64,000 nt of DNA from Diphasiastrum complanatum (Eukaryota; Streptophyta; Lycopodiopsida; Lycopodiales; Lycopodiaceae), in NCBI GenBank assembly GCA_029204225.1, contig CM055110.1, positions 43,009,862 to 43,073,861 on the forward strand, in the 5' to 3' direction. Both the position numbers and the translations under genes were made by a program. The notes beneath the pieces were generated by a model that saw only the letters and a program-made list of their open reading frames with translations, ran no database searches and had not been told where the DNA came from. Below are positions 38,012-50,156 of the stretch, piece by piece (within the stretch, counting starts at the first letter, position 1; the number at the start of each line of letters is the position of its first letter).

Positions 38012-39640
38012 CTAAAGAAGAGGTAAAGAAATCACCAAAACCGTGTTCATAGATTCAGAGAATCTGTAAACAAACTTAGTACCAAGTGCATGCTTAGTTT
38101 CTTTAACTAACTTCTCATTGTTTTCACAAAGAATGATATCATCTACATAGATGAGAAGAATAATTACAAAGTTATCTACAAACTTATAATACAGAGAAGG
38201 GTCATATTCACTTAGACAAAATTCGAATGATATGAGATAGGAATTAAGCCTTGCATACCAAGACCTTGGTGCCTGTTTCAGTCCATACATACTTTTGAAC
38301 AAAAGACAAACTTTTGATTCATCACCTTCCCTCACAAAACCTGGAGGTTGCTCTATATAAATCTCCTCCTCAAGGTAGCCATTGAGAAATGTGTTAGAAA
38401 CATCAAGCTAGAACATACTCCATTTGTGAAAACATGCAAGAGAGATGAGTATTTGAATAGTTGCAAAGGTGTCTTCATAGTCAAGACCTTTAAACTGTGA
38501 GTAGCCTTTGGCACAAAGTCTTGCTTTATACTTATTGATAGATCCATCATGATTATACTTGATTCTGAATACCCACTTACATCCAATCACATGCATGTTG
38601 TTTGGTGGCTCCCATGTGTTATTTGACATCAAGGCTTCAAACTCTTGGGTCATTGCTTCAACCCACTCCTTGGATTGAAAAGCTTCTTGGACATCCTTAG
38701 GCTCTTCATCTGATATAAAAAGTGCATGATAGGAAGTTTCACCTTCCACTTGCCTTCCTTCTTCATCATATGTGAGCCTCCTTGGCTCAGATCTTGCTCG
38801 TGTAGATCTTCTGGGTGTGGTAGCTTGAATTTGCTCCTCCTCAAGCCTCGGCCTCACCTCTTCTTGGACAACATCAAGATTGATGATTGATCTTGCATGA
38901 GTCTCCTTGATCTGTGCATCATCCAAGTTAAATTTTTGATCTTCATGGAAGATCACATCTCTACTAATAACATTCTTGTCAGTAGAGGGCAAATAAATCT
39001 TGTATGCTTTTTTAGTGGATGCATATCCTACAAAAATTTCTTTTACTGCACTAGGATCTTCCTTCTTCCTAGTTTCTAGAGGCACATGCACAAAGCATAC
39101 ACAACCAAAAATCCTAAGATGATCTACCTTAGGCTTTTTCTTATACAACATCTCAAATGGCGTCTTTCCTCCTATTGCAAGATTTGGAAGCCTATTACAA
39201 AGATAGTTTGCACATGCAACTGCCTCTCCCCACATTCTTTAGGCAGAGAAGCTTCTAGCCTAATGGCTTTTGCACATTCACACAAAGTTCTATTTTTTCT
39301 CTTAGCAAATCCATTTTGCTAAGGAGTATATGAACAAGAAAACTCTCTTTGAATACCCTCTCTCTCACAAAAGTCTTTAAACTTATTGGAATGTATTCTC
39401 CTCCACTATCACTTCTTAAAGCTTTTAACTTAAAAGGAAACTGCTTCTCTACATAAGCTTTGAAAGTAAGAAAAACATCATAGACCATGGCTTTTGAAGA
39501 CAACATATAGATCCAAGAATATCTTGTATAATCATCTACAAAAGAGACAAAGCAGTTGGCTCCTCCTTTTCTCTTAGTTGATGAGAAATGAACATCAGAG
39601 TGTACAAGACCTTCTGAACTCTCACAGACTTCCCTGAGGT
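38012..39640 (-). pseudogene. Copia pol fragment: integrase to RT, minus strand
   Basis: From right to left: integrase core FVDDYTRYSWIY (about 39590-39550) and LRSDSGGEY (about 39415), then a frame change, then WGEAVACANYLCNRLPN through the integrase C-terminal block (39235 down), the Arg/Glu-rich linker, and the RT start GCKWVFRIKYNHDGSINKYK (about 38580). After a break near 38400, YGLKQAPRSWY and LLIYVDDIILCE (about 38150) follow. The rest of RT and RNase H are missing. Gag is also absent. Confidence 0.82.
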
Positions 39641-39818
39641 CTTAGAATTTTGTGAAGAAGGTGTCTGCCAAAATTTGGGTGGAACTGAACAAGGAAAAGT
39701 GAATTTCACCTAATACACACTCTAAATTCCGCTATATAAGGCCAGAGGCGGTCCAAGAGAACGCTCTACTAAACCGGCAGAGTGCCGAGAGACCGGCACT
39801 ACTTCAGGCCGTGGGTCC
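39641..39818. other. Unassigned junction sequence
   Basis: Includes GCTATATAAGGCC (TATA-like) and GCCGAGAGACCGGC. The source is unclear. Confidence 0.3.
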
Positions 39819-40632
39819 TGTTGGGGGTATTCCCAACAAAGTGTAAGTAAGTAAAATCCTCCAATAAAATGTGTTGCGAGGGCATGGCATCCTGCGTGTA
39901 TAAGCCCATGGCCCAATGAGCACGCAATTTTGAAGTTGTAAATAAGATAAACTTGACTTGGGCCTTGTAATTAAAATAAAACTAGAGGTCCAATGTCATT
40001 TTTAAACTTAGAGATCACTTGTTAGAGTAGGGTCCAAATTGGGACTCACATGAATCTTGTGATTTCTAATGTACTTTTTGTGGACTCTTGGATCAAGTTG
40101 GGTCCAAGATGAATGGTTAGGATCATTGTGAATATTAGCCAATAAGATTGAGGGGCAAGGGCCTTCCCATTTTATAAAAAGGCACCATTTGTACACTATT
40201 TCCATGCTTAATGAGAAGGAGGAGACTCTACCATTTTTGGAAGAGAAGCATCCTCATTTGCTATTCACTACTTGCTATTGCTCTTGGTTGTGTTTTCTCT
40301 TGCTTTCTATTTCCATGTTTATTGTTTGCCAATAGTAAATGTTTTTCCATTAGCAAGCATAAGGAGCATTTGAGATAACCTCCACCCTCACTCTCTTTCT
40401 CTCTCTTTCTCTTCTCTTCTCAATATCTTCTTCTCCATTCCTTCCCTTCAACCAAACTATGATGAATGTTAGTGTAGAGGAGTAGAGTTAAAGAGGAGTA
40501 GTATAGTGGTTTAAGGGAGAAAGTAGGAAATTAACTAAAAGTAGCATATATGCATAGTTAGGCACCTATCAAGTGATCTGACCTTTGTTGATAGGCGGAA
40601 GGGCTATACTACGAGAGAGCTTTGACCCCACA
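39819..40632 (+). repeat. Gypsy LTR, third copy
   Basis: 814 bp from TGTTGGGGGTATTCCC to TTTGACCCCACA, the same family as 17595-18413. Left flank GGTCC and right flank GTAGT do not match. On the right it joins copia integrase at the position corresponding to 32561. So it is a rearranged solo LTR rather than a clean one. Confidence 0.85.
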
Positions 40633-42507
40633 GTAGTCTTGATAGATGACTTTGAAAAAGGCTTCTTATGAGACTTAGATATGGCACAAGCCTCACATGG
40701 CTTGAAATTCTTGGAGATAAGATTAGGCAAGCCAATAGCTTTGGCTTTTTTGACCATGGACACCATAGAATTATAGTTAGGATGACCCAACCTTCTATGC
40801 CATAGTTCCTCCAAAGTCATATAAGCAGCAAAAGCACTATCACAAGAGTTAGCATACTCTTTGGGATCAAGCTTGTAGATTCCACCATATCTAGACCCAA
40901 ATGCAAGGATTTCATCATGCTTCTTGATTGTACATGTATCGACATTGAAATTCACATCTAGTCCACTATCAAACAATTGCCCAACACTACTAAGATTTTT
41001 TGTTAGCTTGGGAACAAAAAGTACATTAGACAGAGAAAGAACTTTTGATGAAGAAAGCTTTAAGGGAATGGTCCCTATGCCTTCAATAGCACACTCATGA
41101 TCATTTGCTGTGTAGATGGACTTCTTGGCTCCTTCATAAGGTGTCATGGATGAAAAAGAATGCACACATATGAGAGAAAGCTCCATTGTCGATATACCAT
41201 GAACCATCCTTCTTGAAAGGTGATGAAGAAAAACTTGAGACCATAAGAGATCCCTCTCCATCACTTGCATGAGCATCTTCCTTTTCTTCATTAGAAATGT
41301 TGGCTTGCTTGAATTGACTGTTCTTCTTGAAGCAATTGGTGGCATAATGTCCCTTCTTGCCACAAAAGAAACACTTGATGTTTTTCTTCTTCTTCTTGGA
41401 TGTGGAAGCTTGAGAGGACTCATCCTCTTCTCCTTTCTCCTTGGAAATAAGATTGTTCTTGCTTGAAGAGAGTTGGTGTTGATTCTTACTTCTTGTCTTG
41501 TGCTTGTCTTTGGTAAAGAGAGCTTTACCGTCAATGTTGAGAGACAGTCTTTCCATTTTCAAGAGTTTATACTCTTGTCTTGATTCTTTAGAAATGAGCA
41601 CACTTTGGAGTGCTTCCAAACTTGGTAGCTCCTCCTTAATGGCATAACTCTGAACAAGGTTGTCATATTCCTCCTTTAACCCATTAAGTATGACTTGAAC
41701 AAGTTCATTTTGGTTGATGGAGTCTCATATGCATGACAATTCTCTATGGAGGTCTTTAACTCTCATTACATAAGCTGAAACACATTCATCACTTCTCTGT
41801 ACACTTTGAAAAATTTGGTTTTTTAGTGTTCTTTGTCTAGAAGTATTCTTTGCCTCGTAGATGGACTTGAGAGTATCACAAGCATCTTTGGCATTAGTAA
41901 AAGCACCAATTTCTCTTAAGATGTCATTTGAGACATTCATCATAATGCAGACCCATCCTAGCTCTCTTTTGGTACTTTGGAATTTCTTGAGGAATTTGTG
42001 GTGCTTTTTCAATTCCAAGTACAATATCCATCACATCTTGTAGTATTAAGACAGATTCCATTCTAACCTTCCAAATTGAGTAATTGGAGGTTGACAATCT
42101 TTCACTTGCTTCTAATAGAAAGACGCCCATTGAAGTCATAAAGAATGATGGAAATCAAAAAAGATGGATGAAAAAATTTGCTTATCTTCTCACTATAGGA
42201 ACCAATCAAGGGTACAAAACCAAATCCTATGTAAGATTAAGCAAAAAAAACTGTGAGATAGATCTCACTAGCTTGACAATCTCTCTAAAACAAGATTTGA
42301 ATCATCAAAAAAGATGAAGTATGGCAAAAGTTATGGTTCTCTGAACGTGTGAAATACTCCAAAAATGTCAAATTGACTCAAATACAATCTATTTGTATGA
42401 AACCATTTGCCTAGAACCTATAAATTTTGTCTAAATCACATATAGATGAGATTGGTCAACTTTTGGATGATTTTTGTGATCATTCAAGCAATAAATGACA
42501 TGTACTC
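40633..42507 (-). pseudogene. Copia gag-protease-integrase, second copy of the TACAC family
   Basis: The minus strand parallels 34449-32560 closely: leader (42507-42140), gag from 42139 (MTSMGVFLLEASERL), zinc knuckle CFFCGKKGHYATNC (about 41375), protease SWYIDNGAFSHMC (DSGA changed to DNGA) and integrase zinc domain HRRLGHPNYNS / CEACAISKSHKKPF. A small deletion near 41160 removes part of the protease-integrase linker. It ends at the gypsy LTR. The leader jumps at 42508 to a 33-bp LTR scrap, so the primer site is gone. Confidence 0.88.
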
Positions 42508-42534
42508 AATTGTGCCACCTAGTCTTTTCATGCA

Positions 42535-42930
42535 TTAAATAGGAGCAGCAGGTTGATATACATGTAACCTACGGTACCTATCCCTCATCCTCATTAGGAG
42601 CTGAAAATCCTTGGGCATTATGGTAACCCTCTTGGAATGGATGGCACGCAAAAAAGAATCCTCAAAAAAAAGGCTAATGCAATCTTCAGCAGCCTCCTGA
42701 AGGCACTGAAGAGCACTGGGTGTGAATCTAACCAGCTGTCCGAGATCATTTTTTGTTATGTTCCGGACAACACGGTAGAATGGAGCTCTTGGGATCAACA
42801 AAGCTGTTGATCTTTGATACTTGCGTATCTCAGAGAGCCACCTGTTGCGGTTGTGCGTTCTAGGTCTAGCGGGTGGGATGGCAACCACAGGGGATGAGGA
42901 TGAGCCAGGAGAGAAGAAGTCCCTCCTTGT
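42535..42930 (-). pseudogene. Histone H3-like (CENH3-like) fold, no start codon
   Basis: The minus strand reads [20 protein letters not shown] (alpha-N and alpha-1), then [15 protein letters not shown] (alpha-2) and [17 protein letters not shown] (loop 2 and alpha-3), which is a complete H3 fold. EAAED and KDF, and a loop 1 one residue longer than canonical H3, are closer to CENH3-type variants, which mark centromeric nucleosomes. The frame opens after a stop at 42931-42933, has no ATG, and begins with a short Ser/Arg tail ([18 protein letters not shown]) lacking the conserved H3 tail. The stop codon lies in retroelement sequence at 42535. It could be one exon of a spliced gene or a captured fragment. 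Confidence 0.8.
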
Positions 42931-42933
42931 CTA

Positions 42934-43338
42934 CTTTCTCCTATCAATGGACGTGTACTATGTGATAGCGAACTTGTGCGTGACGGTTAGGATGAGCAGG
43001 GAGGGATGATAAAGAACTCGCAGAGGACCAATATCTACGGACAGAATGTATGGTATATCGGACCTATGCAAGTCGAATATCAGAGAGAACGATTAGTTTT
43101 GAGGAAAGACGCACAAGTGCTATATGGAGTGACATGTAGATAGACGTATCGGACCTGTGTGAATGGAAGGTGGTAGGAGGAATTTTGATTGTGAAGGACG
43201 TGCACAAGTGCGATATGCGGAGCCTAAAAAAAAGTGAAAAAAATTCATCAAAGTTTGTGATTTTATATCGCGGTTCGCACGTGTGAAAGAACGTCCTATC
43301 ACACGTGTGGGAGTTGTACGGACAAATGCGAGAGCAAC
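42934..43338. other. Unassigned sequence upstream of the H3-like frame
   Basis: Sequence between the H3-like frame and the family B leader. It has no homology to the rest of the window and contains two ACACGTGTG words (about 43278-43310). Confidence 0.35.
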
Positions 43339-43451
43339 ACGTGTCACCCTGTGTGTTCTCTTGTTGATGATTGTTTGTTTGAACGCTTGGCCTCCTGCAT
43401 CTGATAGTCTTTTGGCTATGTCAAATTCTGACAAGGTAGGCTCTGATACCA
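43339..43451 (-). mobile_element. Copia family B leader and primer-binding site
   Basis: The minus strand reads TGGTATCAGAGCC (43451-43439), followed by about 100 bp matching 15611-15700 up to ATCAACAAG-GAACACA, where the similarity stops. Confidence 0.85.
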
Positions 43452-44100
43452 CTAATGAGACAAGACAGATGGATTTCAGATATGATTGTTGGTCACTGCC
43501 AACTGTATCATTCTTACAGTTCTCCAAAATGTAGACATACACTGCTGATCCACGTTTTTAGATTAACACAACATTCAACAAAATTCAGACCAAGGTGCGG
43601 AATTAAATGAACAACTGAATCAGACAAACAAATAGTAGCAGACTAATTTACATTCAAGATCAAATATTATAAGAGTGATATGTGCACAATGACTACAAAA
43701 TCATCTGTTGATTTTTCTGATTCTTCAAGCACTGCATGTAGATCCACGCAGTGCGTTGGCATGAGAGAAATACAGCTCTCTCATGGATTCATGTCTCGCT
43801 TACTAGCGGACTTGTTCAATCTTTGTCGATCTTGCTTATAGAATTGTCTCGCTCGCAGACGGACTTCTATTCTGTATTTTTGTCTTCTTGCTTACTAGCA
43901 TTAGACTTTTTCTATTGTTGTGTATCAAGTATCATCTAGAAAGTATATAGTCACGTCATGTAACTTCTAGATTAGAGTGATTAAACATCTACAACTAATC
44001 ACGAATTACAAGAGTGGCAGATTAGCCACGACCTAGAGTGTATTTGTTGAGGTCATGTTATCAGATCAAATATTTGTACTTCTGGGTACTTGCATGATCT
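43452..44100 (-). repeat. Copia family B LTR, reversed copy
   Basis: Reverse complement of 14500-15150 with differences throughout. It lacks the 15155-15590 segment. The outer edge near 44100 is approximate. Confidence 0.78.
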
Positions 44101-46429
44101 TGCTGGTCCTTTTTGGAGCGTGAGGGCAAAAAAAGGTGTCACCCCCCTACAGATTAGATTTGAACAGCCAATCTCTTGTGCTACAACTAATTTTCTATAC
44201 ATGTTACATATACCAAAAATCAATATACGATACACTGCATAGATTTGAATGGCTATTTCATTCTTGAGCAGCTTTGAGTTTCATTTGCAGCTTTCTAATT
44301 TATTGGGATGAAGGTTGAAAGGCCGAGGCATTCTTCAACCTCTAAATCCTATGTTGGTGCTTGTAAATGTTCACAACTAGATTCCAGCATGATTTTTGAG
44401 TCACAGATAGGGTAGGAGAAGTTGATGTCAGGGTTTGGGCTCCTTGCAACATTACTAGTATGTGTTCACATGCATATTCCAGCATGATCTACGAATGATG
44501 GTATGGGTGGAGTTTATTAAAGTTATAGTTTGTGCTTCTTGGATGGTTTTTAGTTTTTGCTCAAGAGGGAAGGGGTATTAAAGGTGTTAAAAATGGATAT
44601 AGTGTTAAAGATCCACAGAAAGTACCTGTTTTGAGACTTAAGTGCAATTTCAAACAGTTACAAATGTACCAAAATTGGTACTTTGATAGTACCAAATTTG
44701 GTACTCAAGTACCGGATAGTAATTTATGAACAGGTACTTTGGAGTTCTAAACAAGCAGCACCTATTTTTCAAATGGAAAAGAAAATTTCAGTCAATACTA
44801 GAAGCACTAAAATTGAGACTCCGATAGTACCAAACAACGTAGTCTGCACTTATAAACAAAAAAATCAGATTATTGATAAATAAGTGATCCAAAGTACCAA
44901 ATTGGTACTCATCACTTTCAAAACAAGTACTATGAAAGTACCAAATGAATCAATATAAGGCACAAAGGTTACTTGCATCCTGATCTCAGACGTTAAGCAA
45001 GTCCTCTTGATCGTTGTCATCTTCGTACGGCATGTTGTTGTATATGTTTGTGATGCCACGAAAATGTTAAATATTGAATATCAACATAAATATGGCATGA
45101 TATACTCAAAGCCAGTTAAGTATAAATCATGAAGAGGCCTAAGTCATTTTTCGGGAATATATCTCCTAAGTACTTGCCTTGTATTTAAGGGCAAGACCTA
45201 TAAAAGGAAAAGACATTGTCTTGGACAACCTTTACTAGGTCATCCATACGAAACGACTAGATACAAAAAGACATCTTAAACTAGAGTAACTTTAACTCAT
45301 AGTTAAGTATACCTCCTATGGTATAGTTGAACGTATTTTCAGTCTAATTGTTAACTAGACCCTTTCTCGGGAGCGACGCACTTGTTGTTTTAGAGGTGTG
45401 TTTGTTCGCTCCGTAGAACATATATAGATCTCACACTTCAGTCTCGATCATCGAGAGAGAAGAGTTTATGCTTATGTAAGAGATTGACGAAGTGAATAGA
45501 GTTCTGTGAGTTATTCTTTCTTATCTCTGTTCTCCGCACTGCTAAGTGTGAGTGATCTTGAGTCTGCTAACAATCTCTAACGCATTTCATGAATTACTCT
45601 CTGATCAGACAGTCGCTCTAGTGCACTACAGTCGTTTTCTGTGTTTTCGTAAAGCATGCTCTAAATAACTATCTTAAAATCATCTTATTCGTCTGTTGCG
45701 AATATGAGTGTAATTTTTTGGTGAGCTTTTTGCGGCGAGCTTTTCTGGGCGAGCTTTTGAGGGCGAGCTTTTTTGTGTTCGAAGTGAGCTTTTTCTAGTA
45801 TTACTTTTTATTGAAAGGAATATACAAGTAAAGAATTTTTTTTCACTGTCAACACACAATATGGCATAGCCATTTAACCTTAATGTTGTGGATAGTACTA
45901 TATGATTATATCAAATGACTTATGTTGTAGATCAATCTCTGAGCTGGTATATTGGTACATTGGAGTTGCTTAGTTTGTTGTCCGGTTGTTGCTTACAACA
46001 TCTTGCAATTATTTCAAAATGTCACCCATTACAATAGCCATTAACATTGTAAACAGCATGACATGTAAGTTAAACTACCAAGACAACAGTCATTGTGGTT
46101 TCAAGTGAACAACCCGTCGTCACCTTTGCAAACGTTTACAAGAAATAATTATTGGCAATACAAAACAACTACGTAATAGGGAGAAAGTACAATTCCATAC
46201 TAACTAGACAACTCGAATAATAAAAGCACCCCATAGGGGCGATAGACATACTATCGAATGGACTATGCAAGCCCTCTAATGAAAATAAATTTGCCAAACA
46301 TTCATATGCATAATGACAAATGTTTTTTCCATTTCAATCCTACTCACATATTGTAATGTGGCTACTCCATTTTGCCATTCGCCCCATCTAAAACCAATAA
46401 CTACTTTATTCATGGATAAGTTCTCCTGC
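44101..46429. other. Non-coding stretch, no gene seen
   Basis: AT-rich. It holds the AGTACCAA palindrome cluster at 44666-44909. 45080-45680 looks LTR-like (CACTTCAGTCTCGATCATCG, GAGAGAGAAGAG), but no second copy or primer site is present. 45720-45800 repeats GCGAGCTTTT four times. Confidence 0.45.
44666..44909. repeat. Cluster of AGTACCAA(A/T)TTGGTACT palindromes
   Basis: GTACCAAAATTGGTAC at 44666-44681, the perfect 18-bp palindrome AGTACCAAATTTGGTACT at 44688-44705, and AGTACCAAATTGGTACT at 44893-44909. Isolated AGTACC half-sites lie between them (about 44620, 44708, 44827, 44937). Confidence 0.85.
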
Positions 46430-49400
46430 GAGTGAGTGCTTGAAAGACCTCGGCTTCAGTCAGACTGACTTGATGGACAAACATGTTGCTTAGTTCATCA
46501 AATCCCAAAATCCTTAAAAAAATGAAATATATATGCTTGCAGGCAGTATATGGCTTTCTTCCAACCACTCATTTTTGGAAGTCTGGACAAGTACAAGATG
46601 GATTGGCTTGTATATGGACATCATAACGAATCCCCATTTTCAGAGAAGACTCTGTCTCGACTTCAAAAATCTCATGTTGTGACTGCAGTACTACTTTCTC
46701 TATTAGCACAGAAGCATTTAAGGTTAGGGCTTTTTCTATACGTGCTTGTGCCATTTTTGATACTTTTGTCCTATGCCTTGGTCGTTTGTTGTCACGAGTA
46801 TTGGAGTGATCTGCTTTGTTGTGGCCTACCCCTTGTTCGGGGCTAGAAACATCGACAACATTACTCACACTAGCAGCCTTCGCTTCCAACTGAAAACCTG
46901 CTGCAGTCAACATGTCCACCTCTGATTGCACCAATTTTGTTCCTTCAGCGACAGGCCAGATGCTTGGCAGTCTTGCTGGTGTTGGATTGTTGTTCTTCTC
47001 TGGGTTCCAAGTATGGGTGCAATCACTATTGCAAAACCACATCATTTGCTGGGACTTCCCATTTGGATGGCTTCTTGTAGAAAAAAAACATGGGGCAAGA
47101 GTGTCTTTCGATGAATTTGTTATTGCACGATTGCATTTTCCACTCTTTGGGATCCATCCCAGGCACTTCACACGACTACCAATGTTAGTTCTCCTGATTT
47201 CCCAAAATGTGTCATGTACTCTGCGTTCCACCACTTGTTGCTTGTCCTGGAAAACAGAGTCACCGGTTTGAGGGAGAGCACCTGAGGTATTAGGTACCTC
47301 TGTACCTTGTCCAGGTGCACTTCCATCTGCTTGAAAGATAATTTTTTTGGGGCAGCCTCTTTCCTTGCGTTCCTTGGTAACTTGAATGAATTCAAGTCTG
47401 TGACTGCTATCATCATCTATGACCACAACCAAGGAAGGCCTCCTCTTCTGTCGCATGGTCCCTCTCTCACCCTCCAAGTTGGTTCGATTGTGGTACATTG
47501 GAGTGCCTGTGACAACTTTATGAACTGTCTGTGATACAGTTGCTGGATTGAATGAAGTCTTCGATGAGCTTCTTTCAAGTAAATTCTTCAAGCTTGGTCC
47601 AGCACCCAAATGTTTTCCCGTAATATATGCATGTTGTTTTGCACTTTGCAAAAGAGCGTTTGCCATATCAAATACAGCTGCATCATACAAGGAAATCTTA
47701 TCCTTTTGCCCCTCTCCAGCAAGCCAGCTACCATGTTTGGATTCAGATAAATTGGTTCGCGGAGTATTCGTTGCAGCATTGCTATCCAACACCTTAAGAA
47801 TGCAAAAAACAAACATCTCAGTATCTAATAACAAAAACAGTTAAAAATGTTAAAAGCAAATCATATTTGCTATTTTAGGGTGTGGAAAAAACTTACTGCC
47901 ACCATGAAATCGCCCCAATGAGCTATTCTGACATTCCACCAGCTCAACCAACTATCCAAAGCTGGGATATCGGACTCCTTCACTTTTGTTGTCCTCCACC
48001 ACTGCCTAATTAACCTGTAATGTTCCAATGCTTCTTCCCTGGATGTGGCAGCCCTCCAATTTTTGCATAATATCTTGTGTTGATTCATTTGTTCCTTGGA
48101 AACATATGCATTGGTGTGTCTCACGAGGCTTTGTTCCCAATGGAATAGGCATGACATCTCCAACCACTCATGACATTGTCTGCACCCCCATTGTACACTG
48201 TTCTAACTGCCCTCCAGTTTGCCTGGGCCTCGTCTACCATGAACCCACGAAGCCGACATTGTTGTGGCTAGAACGCTCCATGACTGCATTGAGCATCTCC
48301 CAAAATAGAATTTGTGCCCCAGTATCCTCTTCCTTCATCTCACATGTAGCTATGCTCAATAGCTCTTGCACACTGAACAGGATAAAATAATAAGTTTATA
48401 TTAAAAGAGAAAAGTTGTATCATTTGGTTCAAAAAGAAAATAAAAGTACCTTGGATCGTAGACATGACGTGCCATTGTTGACCACCCAACTATTCTTCTA
48501 GTGTGATCAAATTGGACCCAAGCATTTTTTAGATCGCCATTGCCTGTTTGTCACATTTGATTTACCAAATCCACTCTTGAAGCAGGTCCCTTCGTTGACA
48601 TTTTGAAAACAAAGCATCGTTCCTCCAAAGAACCTTGTCCTGAAAATCTACTACCATGAAAGAAGTCGTACATTGAATTCTTCTTTAGGTGTAGAAGACT
48701 GTCCAAACCATCTCCCAAAGGCATCACTGTGTTTTTTGCCTTGGAGACCATCCGACGTAACCTGGATAGGTAGATGCAACATGAATTGGAAGTATTTCAA
48801 GGGTTCAAAAAAAGAAATCTCAAAACAAATATTTATTTATAAATAACTGATGTACCTCCTGTTTTGGAGAAGAGAAATCAACTCATCCAAAAAGTTTCCA
48901 AGCTCCAAATCTCCAACAACCTCATCTGGTAGGCGATTAGGCTTGGTTAGAGTTGATGAGATCAAATTCTTTGCAATCATCATTTGTACTTTTCTAGGTC
49001 CAGCATTCTTGTCATCCCTTACCGCCCTTTCAACCAAGAGTCGAGTGTTTTCAATACTCCTCTTTGATGTCCCAGGCTGCACATCATGTAAGTGTTTTCT
49101 AGAGTGTATCATCAACCTAGTCAGTGTCTCATTGCTTAGCATCACATAGTACACAATGCACGAGCAAGTGTCAACACATGTTGCGTGTCGTTTGCAGAAG
49201 TGACAAATAATATTTCCATCAGAATTTGCAACATAACCTAGTGAGCATTTCTTCTTCAACAAGCCTTTGAAGAAGGTTCTATTGTGTTGGCCATTATTTA
49301 TCTGGTGTGGACAAGACACACCAAAACATTGGAACACCCCTGCACAATAACTCACTCGGACCACCCCTTCAAATGCCACATTGTCTGTTATTGGTTTGGT

Positions 49401-50156
49401 CCACATGTGTCCATCAAATTCATGCTCCATGCCGACCATCGAGTTAAATTTATTGAATGTCGGAGGAAATTCAAACACGATATCACCATCGTAGAATCAA
49501 AGTACTTCATCCACTGTCATGCATGTTGGTGACTTTTTAATTAGTCGAGAAAGTAGTGTGGATCAAGTTTGGGAAATGATCGTCGGAATGACGCTACTTC
49601 CTTCCAATCCAATAGATTTTCTAGTCTCTATGAGGGCAATATCGTCATCAAATTCAACTCCTGTTCCATGGCATTTTGTTGGACTATCTGATTCTATTGA
49701 CAACGGTGGTGATTGCACCTGCTCTCTAAAAAGTGGCATGTCTATTTCAAACTCGGTATCTGTGGGATCCTCATCTAGCACTATGGGTTGTAGGCCATGG
49801 GTTGGATGGTGAGATTGTCTGCTTGTGTTAAACCCGCCTCTGGGGGTATATATGTTTATACTGTCATCCAGATTTTCTTGGCTAATCACATTGTAGTGGC
49901 CTGATATAGAAGCATCTAGTATAAACTGAACATTACCCTCTATGTTCAAGTGCTCCTTCATTGGGATCAGCAAGGGTACACCACCTTCCACTGCTACTAT
50001 GGCATTGAAGCTGATTAATTTATACAAATCCCCTAGTCTCCTTTCTAGATATCCCTTGTTGACAACATATTTGCCATCCAACAAGGGTACTTTGATAGGT
50101 CCAATTGCACTATTGGGAAACTCGATTGTCGCCTCCATCTTTCCTACTAGACACAT
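46430..50156 (-). pseudogene. MULE-like DDE protein with SWIM zinc finger, spliced, decayed
   Basis: Exon 1 (50156 to about 48856) starts MCLVGKMEATIEF and carries a Cys/His domain (YCAGVFQCFGVSCPHQ, then ICHFCKRHATCVDTC) like the zinc fingers of MULE-type transposases. Splice donor AG|GTACAT. Exon 2 (about 48762-48452) includes VQFDHTRRIVGWSTMARHVYD. Exon 3 (from about 48365) has GFMVDEAQANWRAVRTVY, with the second catalytic Asp of a MULE DDE core, and CLFHWEQSL, ending WNVRIAHWGDFMVA near 47900. The last exon (about 47805 down) is a Ser/Asn-rich linker and ends with a SWIM finger (SCTCPDFQ, then CKHIYFIFLRILG, CxCxnCxH). In-frame TGA codons at 49563, 49497, 48551 and 46569 and a frame change near 48240 disable it. 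The family binds and moves DNA; domesticated members act as transcription factors. Confidence 0.8.

Noticed and set aside
42535-42930. Firm naming of the H3-like frame as CENH3
   Set aside because: The CENH3-like traits are few, the N-terminal tail and start are missing, and no phylogeny could be run.
44978-45005. Possible 5S rRNA-like fragment (GATCTCAGACGTTAAGCAAG)
   Set aside because: Only about 20 bases resemble 5S internal sequence. The flanking helices and the rest of the gene are absent.
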